NCBI RefSeq assembly: GCF_965638725.1 | Contig: NC_134963.1 | Coordinates: forward strand, 503,501 to 567,500 | Source of the DNA: Aptenodytes patagonicus | Taxonomy: Eukaryota; Chordata; Aves; Sphenisciformes; Spheniscidae | Reading direction: 5' to 3' | DNA length: 64,000 bases | Shown: positions 40,001-59,896 of the stretch, piece by piece | Numbering within the stretch: position 1 is the first letter of the stretch | Layout of the letters: each line of letters starts with the position of its first letter | Notes under the pieces: generated by a model | Seen by the model: only the letters and a program-made list of their open reading frames with translations | Told to the model about the DNA's origin: nothing | Databases searched by the model: none | Position numbers and translations under genes: made by a program

Positions 40001-43000
40001 CAGCCAGGGCCCCCACAGAGCCAGTGACCAGCACAGCTCGGGCCCCGGGTGTCTTATGGGTCCCCTGACACATGTGCCTTCTTCACATGGTGGGGGTCCC
40101 GCTACTGGCTCCACCAGGGCCAGCTTTTCTCCAGCAAAAGCCATGAGGAAGGAAACAGCTGGGCTTCTTCTCATCTCTGGGGGGTCTGACTGTGCGCCTC
40201 CAAATCCTGTCTCTGAGCCCAGTAGGACAAGAAGGAGGATGTTCCTCATGCATCAGTCACGTGTGTGAGAACAGGTTAGATTCGAACACCCTTTTCCATT
40301 AAAAATATTCTTTAAGAGAATCACAAGAAACGTAAAAAATCCATGGGAATGTGGATTCCTGACTGGTTCCAGGCTGGCATTTCAACTAAAAAGGGGGAAA
40401 TGGAATTAATGAGTAGGAAGAACAAGATATCATCAGAGAAGAGCTAGAAATGGTGCAGTGTTATTTTATGCAACAAAACCTAAAAATACAATAAATAAAT
40501 TATACAAAAGCCTAAGCCAAGATTATCCTGGATCCCTTTCAATGCCAAACAGCTTTCCCAAGGTGACTAAACATCATCGGTGTTGCTTGCACAGAAGGAC
40601 ATTGAGATGCAACTAGCAAAGGGATTTAAATGTGCTGAGCAACCCTGGGCACCCCGTGTTGAATTCGTTTGAGGCATCGCAGAGGCAGGAGTGAGAGCAC
40701 TGAGCCTTGCTCCGCTCTGCTCTGCTTCATTATGCTGTTAGTTTAGTAACACACCATTGCCCTTAGCAGGGCTTGTGCAGGGATTACAAAGCCTATTGTA
40801 AGGGCTTCCTGGCGTTTGGTGAAGTTCCTGCCCCTTCCTTTCCATGAGATGCCTGTTAAGGGGTGCCAGGTCTCCGGCCAGAACTCCGCAGGCAGGAGCA
40901 CGCAGGGTGCAGGGCACATCATGCCTGCAGGCAGGGCTGGCCACCTGGCCGGCTGGTCTCTGTGCCTGGCAGGCCCTGACCGGAGTGGCTGCCTGCTCCA
41001 GCAGCCTTGAGCTCCAGCAGAGACAATCTGCCTGTCCCCAGCACGCGCAGCAAGATATCTGCCTGCGTTGATGGGGTGGTGGAAGCAGGAGCCAGAGCAA
41101 TGGCATGAAATCCTCAAATTCCTTGTGCCCAGGGAGAGGGATGTGCTGTCGGTAATATTGGTGTGGGTCTGCAGGCAGGCAGAAGGGACCACCACTCCTG
41201 CCTCACCTGCCCCACCACAACATTCCGAAAAGGGGTGAGGTGTCCCCCAAAGCACAAGGAAATAGCAAATGGAGCTGAGAACAACCCACAGGTCTCAAAA
41301 TCCCCTGAGAACAGGCACATCCACAAGTGGGTAAAGTGAGAAGGAGAAGGAGAAGCAGAAGGGAGAAGAGAAAGGAGTGAAGCAGGCTGGCAGAAGCAAC
41401 ACTGCTTTTTTGCACACAAACATGGGCTCCAGGAAGGGTCCTGGGCTCATCTTCAGGTCTCGTCTCTGCTCTCAGAGACTGCACTCTCCCATATGACTTT
41501 AACACGCGTGAGCTGCCCTCAGTGACAGTGCAGAGCCTGCTGCCTCTTGGCTGGATGCATTCCAGAGGGTACAGCTCCAGCATTGACGCAAGAAGAAAAA
41601 TCTCCGGGATGGAGTTAGTTGGTTTTTATGCTGGATTGGATTTGAAGAAGCAGCTGACGACGGCTGAAGCATCCGTTCCTTATGGTGCTTGGGTTAAGTT
41701 TGCAACGTGTCCAATGAAATACCCGGCGATGCAGGGAGATGATTTATCCCAGTGGGAGCCCTGTAGATTGTGCAGCCTCCCATTAGCATGCTGAGCTCTG
41801 CGGTTTATTGTTTGTGTTAATTTGTTTGTGCTAACATACTGTGTTGTGTTAGTGATTAATATATAACATCATCTGCCACACCAAAACCCCATGAAAACAT
41901 ATGAGCTCCAGAACAGGTGATGTTGATCTGTTCTTTGCTGTGACAGGGGTCAAGGTAGAACAACAAGGAATGTCAGGAGTATTTTACTGGCCTAACAGAA
42001 AAGGGAAAAAGTCCTCGCGAGGAAAAAAATACTTACAGGACGGCCTACAGCAACTGCAGGCAGGGAGCTTTGGGGGACACCTCCTCTCCTGACAGTGACT
42101 GAGCTCCATAATGCCCCTCCATGCAAGCACTGTGCCTGTCTAAATGCAGCCCCATGTGAAAGCAAACACCCACACAGCCAAACTGCATAGCCGCAGTGGC
42201 TCCACTGGTGCACAGTGCCTGTGTGGATCAGGCCTCAGTGACTCCATCCAAACGAGAACCAGGCTGCCTTTAGCCAAAATAAATGTCTGCAGAGGATGCT
42301 GCTGCGGGACTGAGTGAATATAAACCTTCGGTGCAACAACCACAACCGAGTCATGGAGAAATGCCTCCCCTTCCCTCTAGTGACTTGGTTGCAAGTGGAT
42401 GGCTTGAAAATGACTCTCGCTCCACAGAAAGGATCTAGCAAATGAAGGGAAGCAGCTGCTTTCCCTTCAGATGCAGTGCAGCAGCAGTGTCCTCCTGCAC
42501 TCTGCGGGGCTCCTCACTGCTCTTCCCCAAACTTGTGCTACGATAAGGAAACACGCTTCAACTGAGCCATTTTTGGCACCTCAGTACCGGGTGGGGGGGA
42601 TCCTACTTTCAAACTAAAAGCGCCTCATTCCCCTGTAGCTGCAACCCCGTTTCCCTGCACGCTCAGGCAGCCGGGCAAGAGCTTCCCTCTCCTCGCCAGA
42701 GCTGGGGTGCAACTGAGGAAAGGACCAGGCCAGAGGGGACGGGCACAAATTCACTCACACATACTAAGCGGCAGATGTGCGTGTCAGCCCCAGGCAGCAG
42801 AGCAGCACCCCTGTACAGAGCTTTTTGACAGCATTAATGAACATTAATGAGGACGGGAGTGACAGAGAGTGACTGGTTTTAGAGGCAGCTCCTGGTGCAC
42901 TCAAGACCAGACGAGCTGGGCTGGGCTCCTGGGGGAGCCCCAGGCAATGACCCCAACTGCCAGGTCCCTTTGCCCAGGCCACCCTGGAGCTCCCAAGGGA

Positions 43001-43600
43001 GCTCTGCACTCCGGGGCTGGGCAAGGGTCCCAAAAACGTCACAGCCCCAAACCACGGGCCACACAGGGCAGCTGCACTGCAGGAGAGCACAGATACCTCA
43101 CTGGAGAAGCACGAGCAGTTGTCAGGGGGGACAAAAAAAAAGAAAAAAAAGGAAAAGGAAAAAAGAGGGGGCAAGGGAGAAACCCCGCCGGCTGTGTGCT
43201 GAGGGAGAGTGGCTGACAGTTTTATTTCTGAGAATTTCCCCGTGCGTGATCTCTACATTGGGATCTGCAGGCAAGTGACCCCATAAAACCAGCCCGAAAT
43301 CCCCATGGCAAATAACGGAGCCAAGGCTGGCAAGCGGGAGCCAGTGGGGGTTGCGGGGAGTGTGGGGGGTGCGGGAGCCCAGCCCGGCTCCCCTGGGCCC
43401 TACAGAGCCCCACGTACAGCCGCAGGCTCCCTGCCGTGCCTGTCTGCGGGGTCAGGCAGCCCACAGAGCCCCGCAAGCCCCAGCTTTCCCAGGCGTGTCA
43501 CTGCCTATTAGCAAAAAAACCAACTGTTGTTCATGAGGATTTTGCTGGCTATAACAGTAATTATTTATTATTGGATGCTTTCTTCCTCAGGGTGTTTCTC
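25036..43600. other. non-coding sequence upstream of TBX1, no gene seen
   Basis: This 18.5-kb stretch has open frames below about 180 codons on both strands, none with a recognised domain. GC rises toward the right. AT-rich patches at about 26180-26340, 29080-29400, 31300-31520, 36180-36320, 36760-36900 and 40280-40520 could be regulatory. A G run is at 35993-36006. Mammalian upstream neighbours of TBX1 (GP1BB, SEPTIN5) are not found. Confidence 0.65.
27061..27077. promoter_or_regulatory. inverted repeat with forkhead/SOX-like half sites
   Basis: CTTGTTTATTTAACAAG has six-base perfect arms (CTTGTT and AACAAG) around five bases. It contains TGTTTATT (forkhead-like) and AACAAG (SOX-like), and it is followed by AT-rich cattattaaac. 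It is a candidate binding site only. Confidence 0.2.
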
Positions 43601-43702
43601 TCTTTTTCTTTCATTCATTCACTCTTTCTTTCTTTCTTTCTCTCTCTTTTGTTCTTTGTTTCCCTCTCTCTTTCGCTCTTTTTATTTTTCTTTCCCTCTG
43701 TT

Positions 43703-44122
43703 TTCCTTTCCTTTCCTTTCCTTTCCTTTCCTTTCCTTTCCTTTCCTTTCCTTTCCTTTCCTTTCCTTTCCTTTCCTTTCCTTTCCTTTCCTTTCCTTTC
43801 CTTTCCTTTCCTTTCCTTTCCTTTCCTTTCCTTTCCTTTCCTTTCCTTTCCTTTCCTTTCCTTTCCTTTCCTTTCCTTTCCTTTCCTTTCCTTTCCTTTC
43901 CTTTCCTTTCCTTTCCTTTCCCCTCTCCTCTCCTCTCCTCTCCTCTCCTCTCCTCTCCTCTCCTCTCCTCTCCTCTCCTCTCCTCTCCTCTCCTCTCCTC
44001 CCTTCCCTTCCCTTCCCTTCCCTTCCCTTCCCTTCCCTTCCCTTCCCTTCCCTTCCCTTCCCTTCCCTTCCCTTCCCTTCCCTTCCCTTCCCTTCCCTTC
44101 CCTTCCCTTCCCTTCCCTTCCC
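43703..44122. repeat. compound pyrimidine pentanucleotide array (CTTTC / TCCTC / CCTTC)
   Basis: Three blocks follow each other on the plus strand: about 43 CTTTC units to 43920, about 16 TCCTC units to 44000, and about 24 CCTTC units to 44122. The tract is pure pyrimidine for about 420 bp and is preceded by TTTC/TCTC-rich sequence from 43600. Open frames across it on either strand (Phe/Ser/Leu-rich or Lys/Glu/Arg/Gly-rich) are repeat artefacts. It lies about 4-5 kb upstream of the candidate TBX1 promoters. Confidence 0.98.
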
Positions 44123-44804
44123 TCCTTCCCCAGCCCCGAGCCCCAAACGCGCCCGCCGGCGGAGCACAGCGCGGCTGCCGTGCGGAGCCGCGGACCCCGG
44201 CGGCGGCGGCCGGGCAGGAGCCGCTCCCGGCGCGGCCTCGGGTGCCCGGTCCCGGCCGCCCCGCCGTCGCCGTCGCCGTCGCCGCAGGGGGACGAGCCGC
44301 GCTCCGCGGGGCCGCGCACCTGCCGCGCTGCCGCCGGACGGGACGGGGCCGTTCAAATCCCCGCTCAGCACCAGCGGCGGGGCCGGGCGGGAGCGGGCTG
44401 CCGGGCCGGGCCGGGGCAGTGCCGCCCGCTGCCGCCGCTCGGGCGTCCCGGCGGCCGGCGGGGAGCGGCTCGGGGCAGCCGCGGGGGCTCTGGAGGCCGC
44501 GCAACGGGAGCGAGGGGGGTCGGGGCGCCTCGGGGAAACCAGCGAGCTGCAGCGGGGAGTGAGCTCCGACGAGCGCCGGGGGACCCCGCGGGGCCCCGCG
44601 CAGGGACGGCGGCTGGCACCGAGCCGTGGTGCCAGCACCCCCAGCCCAAACGGCTCCAGCGGCGGGAAAGCGGGTGGGCAAAGCGGCTCCGGCGAAGCGC
44701 GGCCGCCCCCCGCGCTGGCTCGCCTTGCCTTGCTTTTCGTTCGTCTGTCCTTATGGGGCTGGCCGTCTTTCCGACGTCTTCTTCTGTCTCTTTTTTCCTT
44801 TTCG

Positions 44805-45022
44805 CTTTCTCTTTCTGTCTTTGTCTTTTTTCTTTCTTTCTTTCTTTCTCTTTCCATCCTTTTCTTTCTTTTTCTGTTTTTTCTAATCTTTCTTCTCTCT
44901 TCCTTCTTTCTTCCTTTCTTTCTTTTTCCGTCTTTCTTTCTGTTTGTTTCTTTTTTCTTTGTTTCATTCTTCTTTCTTTCTGTCTGTCTTGCCCCACTTT
45001 CTGTCTTTCTGTCTGTCTTTCT
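44805..45022. repeat. imperfect TTTC / TTTCTG pyrimidine-rich tract
   Basis: Irregular TTTC and TTTCTGTC units with interruptions, nearly pure pyrimidine on the plus strand. It looks like an old microsatellite region related in composition to the array just upstream. Confidence 0.85.
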
Positions 45023-45049
45023 CGGTGAGACCTGGTTAACACATTTGAT

Positions 45050-45400
45050 TTTTGGATTTGTTAGACAGATTCGTTAATTTCGGTTCCTATAGTTCAAACG
45101 TCAGTTGCAAAATAATACTAATAGTCGCCGTAGTCGGAGTAATAACGAGGATGACTGTAATTATAATAACCGTACTCATCGATAACGGTCTCAAACTAAA
45201 CGCCGGGAAATCCCCGTTTTTCCCGGGACCCGCGGGAACTGCAGCCCTTTTTCACCTGCCGACATCTCCCCGGTCTCCTCTTTATCTCCCCCCTTAAAAC
45301 GAATCCGCAAATGTCCGCGGCTCCCGTTAGCTGAACCTCTACGAATTATTATTGTTTCGCCAGCAGCATCGTTACCGGCAGCGTTAGCCGTTCCCGTGCT
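45050..45400. other. AT-balanced but CpG-saturated block
   Basis: By eye this block has roughly 33 CpGs in about 330 bp with GC near one half, more than expected from base composition, and many TAAT/ATTA cores (taattataataacc). It sits between a TTTC-rich tract and the CpG islands upstream of TBX1. It may be an unmethylated regulatory element; no gene is seen in it. Confidence 0.4.
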
Positions 45401-47935
45401 GTTCCCTTCCACCGCCCGCAGCGCACGGGCGGTGCTGCCGCGGCGGGCGGGGAGGCAGGGGGGCCGCGGGGTTCACGCTCCCCGGGCCCGGCCGTGGGAG
45501 CCAGCCCGGGGCGTCCCGCCGCGGGGCTGTTCAGCTGGGAAGTGTGCGGAGAAATAAGCATGTGCGGACGTGAGCGCGGAGTGCGGTGCCGCCCCTCCCG
45601 GCCCTGCGTGGCCCCAGCCCCGGCTCGCTGCCGCTGTCCCCCCGCTAGTTATTTGCTGCCCCACGGCTCAGCGGGGAGCCGGGGCTGCCGTGCCAAGCCC
45701 GAGCCGGGCCGTGCGGGGCCGCCCCCGGCCGCCCTGCAGAGCCTGCGCCACCCCCCCCCCCCCCGCAGCCCGGGCTCGCCGGGGGCCCGTTGGGGCGCAG
45801 GGGTTGGGGGGCGGGAGGGACGGCGGGGCCGGGCAAGGGCCGGGGGAGCGGGCAGAAAGGAGGGATCGCGGGAGGGACGAGAGGAGAGATGCGGGCGGAG
45901 GGGTGAGTGCGAAGGCCGGGCGGAGGGAAGGCGGCGGGCCGTGGGGCAGTGTCCCAGCCGGGCCCCGGGAGAGCCCGTCGGGGCCGCGGCGCGACTGCAG
46001 CACAGTCTGGGCTCGGCGTGCGCGGGGGGACCCGGGCTGGGGGACCCGGGCACCTCCGCTGCAAAAGGGCCGCGGCTCAGCGTGAGCACGGCCCCGGCGC
46101 TGGAGCAGAGCGGGGGTGTCCGCGCCCGGGGGCACCTGGCTCGGCCCGTGGGGAGCGGTGCCGGCGGGGAGATCCCTGCGAGGGAGGACGAAGGCAGCGG
46201 CCCGCGGTGTCCGCCCCCGCCTCGCCTGAAAGGTCTGGGGGATTGCGGGATGCGGGGCCCAAACGGGGGAGGGGGCGGCAGCGGATACCTGCTGCGGGGA
46301 GAAGCCTCGCCGGGGCCGGGGAAGGTGGTGGAGCGGCGGGGAGGCGGCAATGCTCGGGCTCCGGGGGCTGCGCCGGGGCTGGGGCCTGCCGTCGGGGGGG
46401 GACGCGGGAGTCGTTGCAACGCATTGCTTTCCTCGGTGCCGCCACGGGCTTTTGCACCGCCGGGACCCGGGCGTTTCGGGGCGAAGCAGATGCGTGTCCG
46501 CGGAGGTGGGGGGGGCTGTCCTGCCCTTCTTCCTCGTCGACCTCTCGGCGTTTCCGCGTCGCGGAGCCGTTCCCGGCGGAGAGGCGGCGGGACAACCCCG
46601 ACCTCCCCTCCCACCTGCTCGGGCGAGGTGTGAGCTGGGGGCAGCAGAGAAACACCTCTCGCCCTCTCTCTTGGTGCCCTTCCGACAGCCTCCGGGCTCG
46701 ATCCATTCCCCCTGCCCCGACCCAGGGACGACTGCGGAGCCGGGGGCAGAGCAGCATCGCTAACGGCGGGGTTAGCAACCTCTCGTCGAGGCTGGATGCC
46801 CTTTGCAGCGCTCCGGCGGTGCGGGGCGGCCGGGAAACGGGACAAGGGCCCACGGGGCTGGGCGAGACGCCTGGCAAACGCGGCCTCTGGGTTTAGGCCC
46901 TTTTGGGGGTGCGGGAGAGGGGACGACCCCGTTTGCAGCGCAGCGCCATGCCACCCGCTCCCTCGGGTTTGCTCTGCCGCTGCGGAGTTCCCCCGTCGCG
47001 GTGGAGCCGGGGCTGGCTTCGCCCTCCCGTCGTCTCAGCTCCGCTCACACGTGTGGGAGCCCTGCGCGGCCTGCGAGGCCGGGCACGGGGTGTGGGAGCG
47101 GGACGGCGGGGTCTCCTCTCAGGACTTTGGGGGTTCGGGGCTGCAGCCCCGCGGCTCGGCGGGGACCCGCTCCGCTTGCCGCCCGGGGGCCGGCTGGCAA
47201 CGATTCCCGGCGGGTCCCGTATCCCCGGCAGAGACCGCGCAGCCCCGACCCCGCTGGGCGGGTGGACAGGCCGAGGGGCCCGCCCGCGCCCGGGCTGCCC
47301 CCGACGTGGGGCCGCTTCCAGCTGGGGCTTTACCTAAGGAGCAGGGAAGGAGAAAGGGATAAGCCTGGGAAACGGTGCGGGCAAGCAAGGCACGGGCAGC
47401 AACCCCGAGCTCCCCGACTCTGCTGGGGCGCTGGATTCGGGGCTTTTCTTGATTTCCAGGGGGAATATTTTCTTTCTTCCTGGGGCAGAGGCTGTCCAGA
47501 GCCGGGCATACCTCGGGGAACGGGCTGGCGCCCCGCGTCCCGCTCGCATCAGCCCTTGAGCAGCTCGCACCCGCGGCTGCTCGCTTTCCCCCGGCACCCC
47601 GGCGATATCGCCCCGAGGTGCCCTAACGAAATCCCTTCCCCTCCTCCTTGTATTGCCGCCAGGTAAGCAGCGCGGGTCCGCACCGGGACACTCTTCTCCG
47701 TGGCGCGTCCCTGAGCTCGGGGCAGAAACTGCCCCGGCCGGGAACCGCGCTGCCAGCAGCAGCAAAGAAACGGAACACCGGTCGTGTCACGCTCTGCCCT
47801 TATGCCGTTAGCTGCAGGAACATATGCTCAAATATGTACGAGTAGTCTAGATATTTCTCTGCAAATATTTTTACCACATCCAAAGATAATATTTCAACAG
47901 AAGAATCAAGCCCCGCAGGCTACAGACAGGGCAGC
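45400..47935. promoter_or_regulatory. CpG island sequence upstream of TBX1
   Basis: Very GC-rich and CpG-dense, with C run at 45751-45766 and many GC-box-like motifs. Open frames of up to about 400 codons on both strands (for example 45649-46845 minus and 45494-46633 plus) are Pro/Arg/Gly/Ala-rich and overlap each other, as expected from composition. No exon is recognised. Confidence 0.7.
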
Positions 47936-47944
47936 TATATATAA
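47936..47944 (+). promoter_or_regulatory. TATA-like box, candidate distal TBX1 promoter
   Basis: TATATATAA at 47936-47944 sits in otherwise CpG-rich sequence at the start of the gene domain. Transcription would start near 47967-47975. A strong splice donor follows at 48234, so a first exon of about 265 nt is possible. Confidence 0.4.
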
Positions 47945-47966
47945 CCCGCTTGCTCACTCCGGCTCT

Positions 47967-48233
47967 CCGCGCATCGCTCGGGTTATGCAACCCCCATCGC
48001 GGCGGTAGCCACCGGCGCGCCCCACGGCTCCGCCCGCCCCGTCGGGGCATTTCCCCCGGGACCTCGGTGCGGCCGCCCGCTCGGAGGGACTGGCACCGGG
48101 ACCGGGACCGGGACCGGGACCGGGACCAGGGCCGGGCCGGGCCCGGCGGGGCGGGCGCGCCGCCTCGCCCCGCGCCGATGCGGAGGAAGGGCCCGGGGGA
48201 CTCCGCGGCGCTCCAAGGCGCCGGTGCCGGGCG
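47967..48233 (+). other. TBX1: candidate non-coding first exon of TBX1
   Basis: The segment lies about 30 nt after TATATATAA and ends GGGCG before gtgagta (48234), a strong donor. Mammalian TBX1 has a non-coding first exon before the exon with MHFSTV, so the arrangement fits. The acceptor would be the one ending at 49559. The 5' end is a guess from the TATA position. It contains a short (ACCGGG)n run at 48095-48127. Confidence 0.35.
48095..48127. repeat. (ACCGGG)n hexanucleotide repeat
   Basis: About five and a half perfect ACCGGG units lie inside the candidate first exon upstream of TBX1. It is a short GC-rich repeat that could be length-polymorphic. Confidence 0.85.
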
Positions 48234-48986
48234 GTGAGTAGCGCCTCACCCTCGCTTGGGCAGGGAGGGGAACCGGCGCGGCCCTCGCCGGCGGCCGGGG
48301 GAGAGCGGCCCCCGGCCCAGGCGGGCTGTGCAGGTGCTGCCGACGGAGCGGGCTCTCACGCCGGCCCGGGCAAGGGCTCACTTGCCGCCCCGCCGGTGGC
48401 TTTCCGTTTTCTCCGCTTTTTTCGGCGAAGGAAATGCTCGAAAGCCGGCGGCTGCTTTGGGGGTTTGGTGGCCCGGGGCTGAGGGGGTCCCATCCCGCTC
48501 CGGCGAGGCGGCCGGCGGTACCTGCGCCCGCAGCGCACCCCGACCTGCCCGGCCCCCGCCTGCTGCGGCGGCTCGGACTGCGAGTCCCCGCGGCCGCCGA
48601 GGCCCCGCGGCCCGGCCGGGACAGCCCGCAGCCCCCGCGGTGGATGCGGGCTGGAGGAAGGGAGCAATCCCCCCTCCCGGTGCCGGACATCCGCAGCGTG
48701 ACGCCGGGCTCGGCTCGGCTGGGCTCGGCTCTTCCCTTCCCGTCGGCCGGCTCCCTGCGCCGTGATTGACACCGCCGGCCCCTCCGCCCGCCCCGCAGCA
48801 CATCCCATCCCTCCCCGCCGGCCGCTCGCCGTGCCCGGGAGGCGGGGAAGGGCCTCCCCAGCCCTTTGACACCGTCTCGGCAGGAGTTTCACTTCGCTTT
48901 CGCCGCCGCCGCCGCCGCCGCTTCTGCAGGCAAACACCCCCGGCTTCCATGTGACGCCTCCCAGCCACTGAATGGGGGAAAGCGCC

Positions 48987-48992
48987 TATAAG
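48987..48992 (+). promoter_or_regulatory. TATA-like box, candidate proximal TBX1 promoter
   Basis: CCTATAAGGG (TATAAG at 48987-48992) lies in a CpG-rich setting, about 510 nt upstream of the ATG at 49496 and 670 nt upstream of the ATG at 49655. A transcript starting near 49017 would read without splicing into both ATGs and would include the eh1-like extension. Confidence 0.4.
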
Positions 48993-49344
48993 GGAGCCAC
49001 TTTCCCTACGTGCAGGAGAAAAGGAGGGGACGGGGGGGCAGAAACAGGAGGTGGTGGTTGGGGGGAAGGGAAGAGAGAAAATAAATTAATAAATCGCAGG
49101 GAACGAAGTTGGGGGGAGAGAAACTGAGACCCCGGGGAAGAAATTCGCGGGTTTATTTATTAATTCCCCACCCCCGGTCCCCTCTGGCTGACAGGGCTCG
49201 ATCCGGCCGTTGCGGTGCTCGGTGCTGGCTGCAAAGGGCTTCGGGGAAGTTTCTTGCTCCCCAACGCCCTTCCCGGGGGGGACACAGAGGGTTTGGGTTG
49301 TTTTCTGTTGTTTTTTGTTGGTTTTTTTTTTAAGCTTCCCTCCT

Positions 49345-49363
49345 CCCCCCCCCCCCCCCCCCC
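49345..49363. repeat. poly(C) run in TBX1 5' region
   Basis: An uninterrupted run of about 18-19 C lies between the proximal TATA-like box and the ATG at 49496. Other mononucleotide runs in this domain are near 45751-45766 (C), 52302-52315 (G) and 50569-50615 (A with few G). Their exact lengths in an assembly should be treated with care. Confidence 0.85.
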
Positions 49364-49495
49364 GCCTGGAAGGAGGGGGGTCTCGCTCGCACCTCCCTGG
49401 ATGGTGCGGTAGAAAGGAGGGGAGTGAGGGGGTGGGAGGGGGGGCTCGTGGTGGGAGGCTGCCGCGGCTGCTGCTCCTGCATTGGTGTCTCCCCT

Positions 49496-49654
49496 ATGGA
49501 CGAAAACAGCCCTCTGTCTCCCAAGGCAAATGCTTTCAGTATCGCCTCTCTGATTTCAGTCGCCGCCGCCGCCGAGCGCGCAGGGAAGGGAGCGCTGGAG
49601 GAGCGCCGCGGCGGCCGCAGCGCGCCCGCCCGCCCCGGCTGCCGCCCGCAGAAG
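49496..49654 (+). CDS. TBX1: candidate N-terminal extension of TBX1 with eh1-like motif
   Basis: A 53-codon open frame runs from the ATG at 49496 directly and in frame into MHFSTV at 49655. It begins MDENSPLSPKANAFSIASLI, followed by an Ala/Arg/Gly-rich spacer. FSIASLI fits the engrailed-homology-1 pattern (F-x-I-x-x-L/I-L/I) that recruits Groucho/TLE co-repressors. The surrounding KANAFSIASLI closely resembles the N-terminal RANAFSIAALM that I recall from TBX20, and related motifs occur in TBX15/18/22. The peptide is encoded by locally less GC-rich codons than the flanks. The ATG has G at +4 but C at -3. Against it, a good 3' splice site ends at 49559 inside this frame, so the stretch may instead be intronic or 5' UTR in spliced transcripts. 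Confidence 0.5.

Positions 49655-59896
<10,242 letters not shown>

Noticed and set aside
1..43600. GP1BB, SEPTIN5 or other mammalian neighbours of TBX1
   Set aside because: No leucine-rich-repeat or septin GTPase coding segment was recognised in any frame.
43611..44857. Minus-strand frames of 234-391 codons rich in Lys/Glu/Arg/Gly
   Set aside because: Same array read from the other strand, plus GC-biased flanks. No domain is recognised.
43436..45077. Open frames of 516-530 codons on the plus strand through the array
   Set aside because: The frames are created by the pentanucleotide array, whose units lack stops in several frames. The peptides are Phe/Leu/Ser repeats.
45494..46896. Overlapping long frames on both strands (up to 398 codons)
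   Set aside because: They overlap each other in a CpG island and are Pro/Arg/Gly/Ala-rich, as composition alone predicts.
47950..48968. Frames such as 47983-48801 minus and 48378-48968 minus
   Set aside because: GC-rich chance frames. Only the plus-strand candidate exon with a strong donor was kept.
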